25,491 nucleotides of DNA, from positions 1 to 25,491 of the forward strand of contig DCIM01000007.1 of the NCBI GenBank assembly GCA_002316005.1, in the 5' to 3' direction. This document shows positions 7,301 through 15,263 of this stretch, piece after piece. The notes under the pieces are model-generated. The model was not told the DNA's origin. It saw only the letters and a program-made list of their open reading frames with translations, and made no database searches. The translations under genes were made by a program, and so were the position numbers. This stretch comes from Prevotellaceae bacterium UBA1726. GTDB taxonomy: Bacteria > Bacteroidota > Bacteroidia > Bacteroidales > Bacteroidaceae. Every line of letters begins with the position of its first letter. Positions within the stretch are counted from its first letter, which is position 1.

Positions 7301-9632
7301 TCGAGCGCTGGCCATAGAGTTTCTGGGCAGTACGGGCATAATCCTCCGGACTATGTATATGTGCCACCTGAAGTGCCTTCGAGAGTTGTTCCAAAACATG
7401 ACGCTTGGTAATCTTGTTCGAGTGCATCTCGAGACAGAACGGATCAAGACCAATCTTTGCCAATCGACTCTGAACAACACTAAGAGCCGCCATCTTCTCG
7501 GCAACGAACAGCACTCGTTTGCCTTGGAACATTGCATTAGCAATGAGGTTGGTGATGGTCTGCGACTTTCCCGTTCCCGGAGGACCATACAAAATGAGCG
7601 AATGTCCCCTACCCGCTTCAATGATAGCCGCCATCTGCGAAGAATCAGCATGAACCGGCAAGGCAAGTTTGTCAGGGGTTAATGACTTATCGAGTTCGCC
7701 GAGTGTCTGGTCGGCTGATTCTGGTTGCCAGGTGAGGCGTTGCTGAGCAAGACTCTCAATAACTTTGTTCTCGAGCATTTCCTTACGATGATTGTGGATA
7801 TCGTTCCACATAAGGAACTTACTGAACGAGAATACTCCGAGTATGCATTCCTCCTCCACATCCCAGTTTTTCTGGTTCTTGAGGGCATCGCGGATTATTG
7901 AGAATATCAATGTCACATCCACTCCGTGTTCATCGGTAGGAAGTGGATAAAGGCCCGGAATCTCTATGTCGTAGTTCTGGCGGAGGAACTCAAACAATGT
8001 CACATTGAGCATCATCTCCTCATCGCGTGTACGGATATAGTAGCCACGTTTCTTATAGACCATATCCACAGGAAGCATCATGATTGGGGCATAGCGAGGC
8101 ACCTCACTCACTTCCGTCTCATACCAACGCAAGGCTCCAATAGCAAGGAAGAGAGAGTTTGCACCAGTCTCTTCAATGGCGTTACGAGCCACACGATAGA
8201 TGTTCTTCAGCACATTCTGGCTTTCGGTTTCTGTATGGTAGGTGTGGAGTTTGTTATGCTGTATGTCGTTGCTCACAATCTGCTGCAAAGCCGGATTTGA
8301 CTTCGAACGAATCAGTTTGCCCGACATATTGAGATTGATATCCACATCAGGTTTCTCCATGACGAGATATTCCTCGTTGTCCTGCAGATGGTCCTCGAGT
8401 TTATCTACATCAAACGACACAAGTTGTATTGCTCTGTGATGCAGAGAGAGGTTGAGCATTGTGTTGCGGAGTGAGAAGTCGAGGAGTTTCCGCTCCCAGA
8501 TGTCCATACGCGAGAGCTGACGCTCGTCCACCACCTTCGAAAGGTCGTAGCGTGAATGTTCATGAATATCGATAACGCATTTCTCGTGTTCCACGCCATC
8601 GTTCACTTGCATCTCCCACACTCCGTTGTGTTCAACAATCTGCGGCATCGGGAGATAACCGTCCAGGCGACAGCGACGGATGTCTATCATCATCTCAAAC
8701 TTATTCAGTTCGGCAAGATGCAGGACGGCTGTCTTCACAGCCTCCGAGAATTGTGTACGCTCGTCGGTAAGGCGTGTGGCCTCAATGACCATCATCTCGT
8801 TTATTCCTTCCGAGCATTTCTTCTCAACGAACGCCACATCATCGCATACATTATAATTATAGCAGTCGTCAACAAGCCAAACGGCAAGATAGGCATGACC
8901 TTCCTGAATAATGATTCCTGTGTTGATGCCTACAGCCTCAAGCACACTCGCAAACAACACCGACAACTCTATGCAGTTGGCGAGTTTTGTCGAGAGCACC
9001 TGGGCAGGAAGCGTCACTCGCTGTCCTTCCTTGCAGAAACTGGCCGGCAAAGCCCTATAGACGAGATTCTCGGAATGGAGTGCGGCATAGACGGCAGCCA
9101 CTTGCTTCTGCACAGTCATGATGTTACCCGACTGATACTCGGTGAATGCCGACGAACCAGTCAGGTCCTTCAGTATTGTTGCCGCCTTGGTGACAATCTG
9201 ACCTATTGCAGGATGGTTTGGTGTCACAAACGAAGCGAGCATCTGTGGCAGCGTTCCTGTTCCGAGCCAGTAGTCGTAAGGCATCAGTTCTATGCTGTAT
9301 TCCTTAGTATAGGCAAGTGTCTTCTTTTCCTCGGACGAGGCATCAACCCACACATTCACCTTGAACGAGGTTATGAGTTTCTCGGTCAACGAGGCTGCCA
9401 TCTTCGTGTTTGGCAATATGGCGAAGTCGGTCAGTTTGATGTCTTTTCTTGCTGGCACAAGGGGCATGAGTGGTGTATGTGTGGTGACGAAGTATTCTCC
9501 CTCACATTCCACATATACATCATGCATCTCAGCCTCGGTATTCTTGAGCGAAGCCGACTGACAAATGCCTATGCCGTTGTTTATCTGGGCATAGTTGACG
9601 GTCTTGAAATAATCAATATTCAGATTTATCAT
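4305..9632 (-). CDS. DUF4011/SF1 helicase with Vsr/DUF559-like nuclease and DUF3320 domains
   Basis: A 1775-residue cytoplasmic protein. In order: beta-rich N-terminus; transglutaminase-like segment with Cys220, His246 and Asp255/256; DUF4011 region near residues 376-520 (MDIWERKLLDFSLRN); SF1 helicase with Walker A GPPGTGKS (683-690), a long inserted helical region, DEAS (1184-1187), GDPKQ (1208-1212), VQGDERD (1376-1382) and RRLNVAVSRAR (1412-1422); a small nuclease-like domain with candidate acidic residues Asp1503 and Asp1522 and His1526; a winged-helix segment near 1640-1700; and DUF3320 near 1710-1770. This order matches large helicases tied to phage defence (Hhe described as DUF4011-helicase-Vsr; relatives in Mokosh). 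The motifs appear intact. The start lies 15 nt after the preceding small-protein gene, so the two are probably cotranscribed. A defence role is inferred from architecture, and the nuclease residues are tentative. Confidence 0.9.
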   Translation of the reverse strand: MINLNIDYFKTVNYAQINNGIGICQSASLKNTEAEMHDVYVECEGEYFVTTHTPLMPLVPARKDIKLTDFAILPNTKMAASLTEKLITSFKVNVWVDASSEEKKTLAYTKEYSIELMPYDYWLGTGTLPQMLASFVTPNHPAIGQIVTKAATILKDLTGSSAFTEYQSGNIMTVQKQVAAVYAALHSENLVYRALPASFCKEGQRVTLPAQVLSTKLANCIELSVLFASVLEAVGINTGIIIQEGHAYLAVWLVDDCYNYNVCDDVAFVEKKCSEGINEMMVIEATRLTDERTQFSEAVKTAVLHLAELNKFEMMIDIRRCRLDGYLPMPQIVEHNGVWEMQVNDGVEHEKCVIDIHEHSRYDLSKVVDERQLSRMDIWERKLLDFSLRNTMLNLSLHHRAIQLVSFDVDKLEDHLQDNEEYLVMEKPDVDINLNMSGKLIRSKSNPALQQIVSNDIQHNKLHTYHTETESQNVLKNIYRVARNAIEETGANSLFLAIGALRWYETEVSEVPRYAPIMMLPVDMVYKKRGYYIRTRDEEMMLNVTLFEFLRQNYDIEIPGLYPLPTDEHGVDVTLIFSIIRDALKNQKNWDVEEECILGVFSFSKFLMWNDIHNHRKEMLENKVIESLAQQRLTWQPESADQTLGELDKSLTPDKLALPVHADSSQMAAIIEAGRGHSLILYGPPGTGKSQTITNLIANAMFQGKRVLFVAEKMAALSVVQSRLAKIGLDPFCLEMHSNKITKRHVLEQLSKALQVAHIHSPEDYARTAQKLYGQRSKLIEYMEELHEDKGTTGFSVYDCILRYEEHDCKPLEGKILTDELLQHLSPTTVAEYDHLLGERLASLLKLVGQPSQHPLLGLNIEEGDLASEESLRAKLNAAADTLNKGITDYQTLTKAPELREQLMRDCNESIFDADINLLYNEWREIGTKWFLPKFFAKRSFLKKMREYSQFITEDRLDQLFDDVMAYDKLHKEIVEMQSLATKYFGFKLALDQMPTAEKLRGMVEKLMEWSGHLSGMRDWFHWNEFRKELISQGLSAVVSKIESEVVNAAEVLPMTKKAIFMALAKKKIEDSVVLRTFEGMIFDDTVTLYKKLTADFQMLSRKELFAKLAAQIPRVTENIDSSSEIGLLNRNISNGGRGTSLRDLMSQIPTLLPRLCPCMLMSPMSVAQFLALDQDKFDLVIFDEASQMPTSEAVGAIARGKALVVVGDPKQMPPTSFFATANVDEDEADIDDLESILEDCKTLEIPSLQLNWHYRSQHESLIAFSNNEYYDGSLITFPSVDDQETKVKLIPVDGVYDKGGRRSNKEEAKAIVKEIERRLKDAELCKRSIGVIAFSVVQQNLIEDLLQELLDGNKDLRAAADEMYEPIFVKNLENVQGDERDVVLFSIGYGPDKTGKVSMNFGPLNNKGGERRLNVAVSRARQEMLVFSTLRSAQIDLRRSNARGVEGLKHFLEYAEQQILVQSENAIGGGDDLILARQIARALTEKGYNASVNVGRSKFKVDVAVSSKSNPEIYQLGILLDGNGYHNTATTRDREIVQPSVLGNLRWQVMRVWSVDWFNNPERVVTRIIERLETTPEPPTPERHETKPFEIKEEEIEAVESNIAEYKEYACKQSTALSKSNLALARDIVKVEQPMSLMQLCRRVCALRGISRVTPTVLKDFKEIAENELFVVPDRGGYSVWLDEASSEGYDTYRANNGRDITDIPMAEIKNAILEAIREQFAIKAEALSLITAKKLGFTRRGANVEDAFRIAVRELTEEKKIEEKNGSLSAVSV

Positions 9633-9647
9633 GAATAAGTTGGTCTT

Positions 9648-9986
9648 TTACTTCCCTTTCACCAATGGTTGCTGTACTGGCTGGTCCTGAAGTTTCTTCA
9701 TACTCTTCAACTTGACTTTCTTGCCAACCTTTACCTTACCCTTTGTAGCGGTTGCTTTTCCAGCCTTCTTCAAAGATGTTGCCTTCTTACAGCAAGCACC
9801 TTCATTCGCACATTCCATTTTCTCGAGTTGTGCCTTCTTGCATTTTGCTTCCTTAAGGCAAACCTTTGCTGTGTCTGCTCGCTGAATGAGATTGGCATTC
9901 ACCTTCTCAACCTTTACTACTTCCTGTGCACTCGCACTTCCTGCCATCATCATGATGGCTATTGCTGCAAAAATAATTCTTTTCAT
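9648..9986 (-). CDS. Exported Lys/Cys-rich small protein
   Basis: A 112-residue protein with a clear signal peptide (MKRIIFAAIAIMMMAGSASA, cleavage before QEVV). The mature part of about 92 residues has 24 lysines and five cysteines clustered in the middle (AKVCLKEAKCKK, then EKMECANEGACCKK), and ends in a Lys-rich tail. It should be strongly basic. No enzyme family is recognisable; similar low-complexity Lys/Cys exported proteins occur in Prevotella and relatives. The cysteines could form disulfides or bind metal; the basic tail could bind envelope polymers or nucleic acid. It lies 14 nt after the protease gene and 15 nt before the helicase gene, so all three look like one operon. The start is fixed by the signal peptide. 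Confidence 0.8.
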   Translation of the reverse strand: MKRIIFAAIAIMMMAGSASAQEVVKVEKVNANLIQRADTAKVCLKEAKCKKAQLEKMECANEGACCKKATSLKKAGKATATKGKVKVGKKVKLKSMKKLQDQPVQQPLVKGK

Positions 9987-10000
9987 ATCGTTGTCTTTTT

Positions 10001-12940
10001 TTATTTTAATACCTTTCCTTCTGCATTATACTGACGGTTCTCTGTATTGATGTAAACCTTACCGTTCTTCAAGTACTTTCCTTTGCGCATGTTCTTATTA
10101 TATATGCCATTGATACCGGCTGCAGGGTCAACATCGAATGTTGCTATGAGAGTCTCTGTGCGCTCTTTCTGTCCTGTCTTCTCGAAGGTAATCTCGCGAG
10201 CGGCATCTGTATTGCCATCACTCCAACCAACAAAGATATAACCTTCGTTTGGTGTTGCCTGTATCTGGGCTGTGTCGCCTGAGCGATAGTCGCCAGCACC
10301 TGTAACAGTTCCCATTGCCTCATCGTTCACCTCAAGAACAAGTGTGATATACTCGCGGGTGTCAATGGTCAATGTCACAACTGCCGAAGATTTCTGTGTA
10401 TTCATCGCCTCATCTACCGACTCTACCCAAACGCTGTATTCTCCGTCACCAAGGCCTTCCTCTGTGTATTCATGTTCCTTTGTCAGACTGCACATCGTAT
10501 AACTCTCGCCAGTCTTCTGAACATTTACCTTGCACCAAGGAGCATCACTATCAAACTTCACCTTAATGTTGTTTCCATCAACCCATGCCTCGAAGTTCTC
10601 TACCTCATAGGTCAGAGTCTTCTTGAAGGTTGCTGTGAGCGAAATTGTTCGTGGCGACTCACCGGTCTTCTCGAGTGTCAGCACTCGCTCTGCGTTGGTG
10701 TCTTCATCACTCCAACTGACAAACTCATATCCCTCGTTTGCTGTTGCCTTGATGCTCACCTCATCGCCTGAGCGATACTGGCCTCCACCTGTGACAGTAC
10801 CCATCGTTTCGTCATTCACGTCAAGTGCAACGGTGATATAGTCGCGGGTATCAACTGTGACGGTTGTTGTCACAGCATTGCCAAGATAGTATTTCTTGTT
10901 CGAATCAACCGGACGAACCGAAACAGTCCATTCTCCGTCTGGAACATTCGACACATTCACATTCTTGTAGTCAACAATACCGCTTACATGTGTCTTCTCA
11001 TCATTGTAAACCTTAACATGGAAATAAGGGGCGTTGCCCTCGAATGTCAGGTTGACCGTACTGCCCGAGACTGTTGTCTGGAGGTTGTGGATGTCATAAT
11101 CAACATCTTCTACTGTCACCTCTGTCGAAATAGGATTGCCTACATCGTTCTTATCCGCATCTGCCGCACAAACCCAAATGGTCCATGTGCCTGGGTCTGT
11201 GTCACTCAGTCGTGCACTCTTGTAGTCAACATATGTGTCAACGATTGTCTTCTGCTCATTATACACCTTCACATGATAATAAGGTGCATCGCCTTCGTAA
11301 CCGAACAGAATAATATTCTCGTTTACAGTTGCCCAAAGGTCTGATACCGTGTATTCCGGTTCTGGCTCTGGGTCTTCGTCTACTTGTTCTACAAAGTAGA
11401 TGGTGTCATCTTTCTTGGTGAATGGAATCTCCAGAATAGAACTCTGATCGACATCCATCTTCTCCACCCATGTCACTTCATCATCTGTGAATACTGGGGC
11501 AATGGTGTATTTGCCATCTTCCGAAACATCCGACAAATCTCCTTCGAAATCGTACTCGCCTGGATAGTAATAGCCCACAGGCAACTCGTCAAGTGCATAT
11601 AACGAATGGAAAGCAACAATCTCGCCTTCCTCGTTGAATACGCCGAAACCTACGCCACCACCTGCAAAGTCGGCAACACCAGTACTTCTTATCTGGTTCA
11701 TCTTTATTACAAATGTGTCGCTCGCCTTCACCGACTCTTCTTCTGTGCCTAGTGTTATGCCCGTTGTGCCTAACTTCGATGCCACATCATCACCGCCTTG
11801 GTCTGGCTGGATTCCCATCACTCCAAGAATTCCCACATGGAATCCTTCGCCTGAGGCTGCTCCGCCCATTCCTTGTGCTGCTGGGTCGAGGGCTGAGAGG
11901 GCGAAGTAATCGTTCTGATATCCTCCCCAACCCCAGTTGATATGATAGTATTCTCCGTCAAAACCGTCACATACAAAGGAATGACCTTCGTAGTTCTCTG
12001 TATAACCGCTCATCAAAACTGGTCTACCGGCCTGGAGTTCTGCTAACATTCTCTCGTTGAAATATTCAAATCCCGTGTAGTCTGGGCGAACTGCTTCCAT
12101 CGACTTGTCATAACCGAAATAGGTATACATTGCCTGGGCTGCCTTCTCGGTCTGGGTTCCACTACCATTACTGCTGTATTGCATCTCTGTTGCCACACCA
12201 AGGTGGTACATCAATGTTGCCACGGCATTTGCCTGTGTGTTGTTGTAACCGTAGTTGTAGTTCTCTATCATATTGTCCCAGTCGTAGGTGGTATTACCGA
12301 AATTTGCCGAGAGGTCCTTTGTCGATTTATCCGACTTTACCCATGTATACGAGTGGCTTCCTGTTCCTTGTGCAGGATGTTTCCAGAAACGCATAATCTG
12401 GGCTGCTGCTGTTGCCACACAACCGGTATACGAACGGCTGTTGTCTGAATCCATCGGACACTTGTTCCAGAATGGACTGCCTTGGTTCCATACTATTTCG
12501 CCCAGCAACGGACTGATTGCTTCGCCTGAGGCTTTTCTTGGCTGTGCCATGGCAACTCCGTTTTCTGCTGCCCATGCTATTTCTTCTGCATAGTGCTGCA
12601 GCCACACTTGCATATTCTCTGGAATGTTTGTTGCGTCAAACTTTCCTTCTGTCGAATAACCGAGGATTGTCATCGCGTTGTCATCGGCCGAAACAAGCAC
12701 ATAACCGCCATTCTCGCCTATCTGAAAGAGGTAGGCTGCTGCTTCTGTCGAATTTGGTTTCGTCAGGGTGTAACTCAACTGCAAATCTACTTGTGCAGGA
12801 GCGCGCTTGATGGTTGTTGTTCCTGTCTGCAGGAAGTTCATGGCTGCATTCTGTGCTTCATCTACCGAACGCGAGTCGGCAAATGCCATAACGGCAACAA
12901 ATGCCATCATCAAAAAGGATAAGAATCTTTTCATTTCCAA
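10001..12940 (-). CDS. Secreted C10 (streptopain-family) cysteine protease with repeated C-terminal modules
   Basis: A 979-residue protein with a signal peptide (MEMKRFLSFLMMAFVAVMAFA), a Spi-like propeptide (about 25-150) and a C10 catalytic domain (about 150-360). Cys174 in TGCVATAAAQIM and His320 in GHSFVCDGF are the catalytic pair, with HINWGWGG following. C-terminal to it are beta modules in the order A1-A2-B1-A3-B2 (starting near 528, 614, 697, 778 and 863). A modules share DAPYYHVKVYN-like cores; B modules share MGTVTG, YRSGD and NEGY and resemble InlB B-type repeats. The last 27 residues (KGKYLKNG, then YNAEGKVLK) are a Prevotella-type C-terminal tail shared with the protein at 19566. 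The family cleaves host or environmental proteins after propeptide removal. ATG 12940 is used; an in-frame ATG two codons later (12934) is equally possible. A consensus promoter lies upstream. Confidence 0.93.
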   Translation of the reverse strand: MEMKRFLSFLMMAFVAVMAFADSRSVDEAQNAAMNFLQTGTTTIKRAPAQVDLQLSYTLTKPNSTEAAAYLFQIGENGGYVLVSADDNAMTILGYSTEGKFDATNIPENMQVWLQHYAEEIAWAAENGVAMAQPRKASGEAISPLLGEIVWNQGSPFWNKCPMDSDNSRSYTGCVATAAAQIMRFWKHPAQGTGSHSYTWVKSDKSTKDLSANFGNTTYDWDNMIENYNYGYNNTQANAVATLMYHLGVATEMQYSSNGSGTQTEKAAQAMYTYFGYDKSMEAVRPDYTGFEYFNERMLAELQAGRPVLMSGYTENYEGHSFVCDGFDGEYYHINWGWGGYQNDYFALSALDPAAQGMGGAASGEGFHVGILGVMGIQPDQGGDDVASKLGTTGITLGTEEESVKASDTFVIKMNQIRSTGVADFAGGGVGFGVFNEEGEIVAFHSLYALDELPVGYYYPGEYDFEGDLSDVSEDGKYTIAPVFTDDEVTWVEKMDVDQSSILEIPFTKKDDTIYFVEQVDEDPEPEPEYTVSDLWATVNENIILFGYEGDAPYYHVKVYNEQKTIVDTYVDYKSARLSDTDPGTWTIWVCAADADKNDVGNPISTEVTVEDVDYDIHNLQTTVSGSTVNLTFEGNAPYFHVKVYNDEKTHVSGIVDYKNVNVSNVPDGEWTVSVRPVDSNKKYYLGNAVTTTVTVDTRDYITVALDVNDETMGTVTGGGQYRSGDEVSIKATANEGYEFVSWSDEDTNAERVLTLEKTGESPRTISLTATFKKTLTYEVENFEAWVDGNNIKVKFDSDAPWCKVNVQKTGESYTMCSLTKEHEYTEEGLGDGEYSVWVESVDEAMNTQKSSAVVTLTIDTREYITLVLEVNDEAMGTVTGAGDYRSGDTAQIQATPNEGYIFVGWSDGNTDAAREITFEKTGQKERTETLIATFDVDPAAGINGIYNKNMRKGKYLKNGKVYINTENRQYNAEGKVLK

Positions 12941-13018
12941 ATGGTTTTTATTTGTTTCTTAATTTGTCAATTTGTCGTTTTCTTCGCTTTTGTAATTGCG
13001 AAAAAACATAACGCACGG

Positions 13019-13050
13019 CAAAAATAAAATATTTTTGCGACTTCTGCAAA
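13019..13050 (-). promoter_or_regulatory. Promoter of the protease/small protein/helicase operon
   Basis: On the minus strand TTTG (13050-13047), 20 nt, TATTTTTG (13026-13019) is a full Bacteroidota promoter. Transcription would start near 13012 and give a leader of about 70 nt before the protease ATG. It is the only good promoter seen for the three genes. Confidence 0.8.
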
Positions 13051-13140
13051 TTTTTCTCTTAGATTTTTCAAATCTCTCCAATAGTAATAGTTCCCTGCGG
13101 TTCTTCGCAAGGGCTTCTCCTCCTTGTTCCCCTTTCATTT

Positions 13141-13293
13141 CCAAAGCCAACGCCCGCTCGGCTTCGCCGCTTTCCGATGGAAAGAACAGCCAATAGCCAA
13201 CAGCCATCAGCCTTCCTTCTTTAAGTCCCCGTCTGGTTCTCGGGCTCATTGTGCCCGAGCCAATAGCCAACGCCAACGCCAATAGCCAACGCC
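13141..13293 (+). repeat. Intergenic repeat cluster: hairpin plus CCAATAGCCAACGCC repeats
   Basis: CTCGGGC (13239-13245), a 7-nt loop and GCCCGAG (13253-13259) form a perfect hairpin also found near 21041 and at 25280. CCAATAGCCAACGCC occurs at 13260-13274 and 13279-13293 (period 19), with shorter forms at 13190-13201 and a variant at 13141-13154. The last copy abuts the stop of the serine hydrolase gene. Any open frame here merely translates the repeats. Confidence 0.75.
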
Positions 13294-14463
13294 TTACAAC
13301 GGCTCCGTAATCCCTATCCTCACATTTCTCAGCGAGTGGGCATCATCGTTCCGGTCTTTAGGATGAACGCGGTTGGTGAGGAAAATCACAACAAGTCCAT
13401 TGTCCAAATCTATAACCATCGAGGTTCCTGTATAACCGGTATGACAGATGCAGTAGTCTTTCTTGAACTTTCCGCAATATGAGGCATTCTGCTGCCAGCC
13501 CAATGTTCTGCCGTTTTCCTTCTCAACATCATTCTGCTCTCGTGTCATCAGGTTTACGGTTTCTGGTTTCAGCACGCCTTTTCCTCCTTCCAGTATAGCA
13601 AAGGCATATTTGGCCATGTCTTCGGCTGTTGTGAAAACTCCTGCATTTCCTGAGTTTCCACCATTGAGCAATCTTGCCACCGGATCATGAACTCGTCCGT
13701 GTAGCGTCACTCCGTCCACCACTTCTGTCGAGGCTATCTCCAAATCCTCTGGCACAGGTTTCTCTTCAACAAAATAGTGGGTGTTGTTCATACCGAGTGG
13801 TTGCCAGATATTCTCTTTGGCATAATCGCAAAGGCGCATTCCGGAAACCCTTTCAACAATACCTTGTAGCGTGATAAAATTCAGACAACTGTATATATAT
13901 CCCGTACCGGGACGGAAGTTGCGTTTTGCCTTCTTTGCTATGTATTCAACGGTCTTCTCGTTGCTGTACTCGCCCCACTCTGCTCTGAGTTCTTTCGCTA
14001 CGTCTTGGGCTATGTAAGCATCAATTCCGCTGGTATGCGAAAGCAACTGCCTTACGGTTATATCCACCTTTTCCGTTCCGTCTGTCCAAGGTTCAAATTC
14101 AGGTATATACTTCTTCACCGGGGCGTTGATGTCCACCTTCCCTTGTTCTATGAGTTGCATCACACAAGGCAAAGTTCCCGTACATTTACTCAACGAGGCT
14201 ATGTCAAACAGGGTTTTGGTGGTCATCTTCACCTTCTTGGGTGTCACCTCACTATATCCGTAGGCTTTCTCATAGAGAATCTGCCCGTTCTGAGCCACAA
14301 GCACAACGGCTCCTGGATACAAATCGTCCTCAATTCCTTTGTTCACGAGTCGGTCTATGGCGTTCTTTGCCGATTTGGGCAGTTTCCCCTTCTGTCCTGG
14401 ATTTGCTCCAAGACTTACCAGACTCACACAAAGCAGACAGATTGCAAGCAGATTCCTTTTCAT
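13294..14463 (-). CDS. Exported serine hydrolase of the beta-lactamase/DD-peptidase (class C-like) family
   Basis: A 389-residue protein with a signal peptide (MKRNLLAICLLCVSLVSLGA). Catalytic motif SLSK places Ser90 and Lys93; the Tyr motif is YSCLNF near residue 189 and HTGYTG near residue 343 stands for the KTG-like third motif. The family covers class C beta-lactamases, D-aminopeptidases, esterases and penicillin-binding-like enzymes acting in the periplasm or at the surface. The substrate cannot be assigned; LRNVRIG near the end is unusual but not diagnostic. The start is 4 nt after the stop of the 185-residue exported protein, so both are likely cotranscribed from the promoter at 15065-15095. 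Confidence 0.88.
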   Translation of the reverse strand: MKRNLLAICLLCVSLVSLGANPGQKGKLPKSAKNAIDRLVNKGIEDDLYPGAVVLVAQNGQILYEKAYGYSEVTPKKVKMTTKTLFDIASLSKCTGTLPCVMQLIEQGKVDINAPVKKYIPEFEPWTDGTEKVDITVRQLLSHTSGIDAYIAQDVAKELRAEWGEYSNEKTVEYIAKKAKRNFRPGTGYIYSCLNFITLQGIVERVSGMRLCDYAKENIWQPLGMNNTHYFVEEKPVPEDLEIASTEVVDGVTLHGRVHDPVARLLNGGNSGNAGVFTTAEDMAKYAFAILEGGKGVLKPETVNLMTREQNDVEKENGRTLGWQQNASYCGKFKKDYCICHTGYTGTSMVIDLDNGLVVIFLTNRVHPKDRNDDAHSLRNVRIGITEPL

Positions 14464-14467
14464 AATC

Positions 14468-15025
14468 CTAATTGTTCAACACATCGTTCACGCCTTCCTT
14501 CAGACTCTTGAAAGCGTCTTTTGCCATTTTCCTTGCCTTGTCCCAACGATGGTCGAAGAGTTTCTTTGCGTTCTCCAGAAGCAGATTGTCAAACGAGTTC
14601 CATTTTCCGTCTCTTACGGCAAAAGGATAGGCCTCGCTCTTTGTCTTTCCGTTCGACAGGGTGTATGTTCCGCCAAAACCGCCTTTCTCGGTTATATAAG
14701 TAATCTTATATACAATCTTGAACTTTGCATTCGGATCGCATGTCACATTCTGGCGCTCTCGGGTGAAATACTGATATTCCATCTCGTTGCAGAATCGTTC
14801 AAGGAGGAGTTCGGCATTTTTCTCTGTCGAACCAAACTTCGAAGCATAATATGCTGGATATTTCTCTTTGCTCAGTCCCATGATTGTTGCATCCGAGAGG
14901 TCCACTTCAAAGGCTATGTCTGTTGCCTTTGCAAACTCCGTACTGTCGGCTTGTGTCCAGTTCTGTGCATTTACGCCCATCACAAAGCCCATCATCAGCA
15001 AAACAGTAAATATAATCTTCTTCAT
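14468..15025 (-). CDS. Exported protein of unknown function
   Basis: A 185-residue protein with signal peptide MKKIIFTVLLMMGFVMGVNA, cleaved before QNWTQ. The mature part is about 165 residues, charged and without membrane segments, with a central beta-like stretch (KFKIVYKITYITEKGGFGGTY) and a helical Lys-rich C-terminus. I do not recognise the family. It is the first gene of a two-gene operon with the serine hydrolase (4-nt gap) and has its own consensus promoter, so it may assist or regulate that enzyme; that is only suggested by linkage. Confidence 0.85.
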   Translation of the reverse strand: MKKIIFTVLLMMGFVMGVNAQNWTQADSTEFAKATDIAFEVDLSDATIMGLSKEKYPAYYASKFGSTEKNAELLLERFCNEMEYQYFTRERQNVTCDPNAKFKIVYKITYITEKGGFGGTYTLSNGKTKSEAYPFAVRDGKWNSFDNLLLENAKKLFDHRWDKARKMAKDAFKSLKEGVNDVLNN

Positions 15026-15064
15026 AACTATTTCTTTGTTTTAATAAATATGTTTGTTCGCTGG

Positions 15065-15095
15065 CAAAATTAAGCATTTTTTCTCTTCCGCCAAA
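15065..15095 (-). promoter_or_regulatory. Promoter of the exported protein/serine hydrolase operon
   Basis: On the minus strand TTTG (15095-15092), 19 nt, TAATTTTG (15072-15065): an ideal Bacteroidota promoter, giving a leader of roughly 35 nt before ATG 15025. Confidence 0.85.
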
Positions 15096-15169
15096 TTTTC
15101 TTCCCTTAAATAATACCAAAAAAACTAAATTATCCTCTCTTGCCTTCTTGTTTCCTTGGTGTTTGCTTA

Positions 15170-15263
15170 GGGTTTGTTCGCCGTCGTATCAAGCGGGATT
15201 CCATCCCGCGTCCCTCCAATTAGGGAGGGGTGTATTCCCCGCCGGGCTCATTGTGTCTGAGCC
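15170..15263 (+). repeat. Intergenic palindromic repeat cluster
   Basis: GTTCGCCGTC (15176-15185) leads into hairpin GCGGGAT-TCC-ATCCCGC (15193-15209), then CCCTCC with GGAGGG around 6 nt, then GGCTCA with TGAGCC, which overlaps the 3' end of the patatin gene at 15248. The first unit recurs at 19513-19550 and the last is a diverged form of the CTCGGGC hairpin family. Confidence 0.75.

Noticed and set aside
12959..13282. Minus-strand frame of 107 codons upstream of the C10 protease
   Set aside because: It translates the intergenic repeats and contains the whole protease promoter.
13141..13293. CRISPR array suggested by repeated CCAATAGCC units
   Set aside because: Units are about 15 nt with 4-nt gaps and no unique spacers; this is a simple short tandem repeat.
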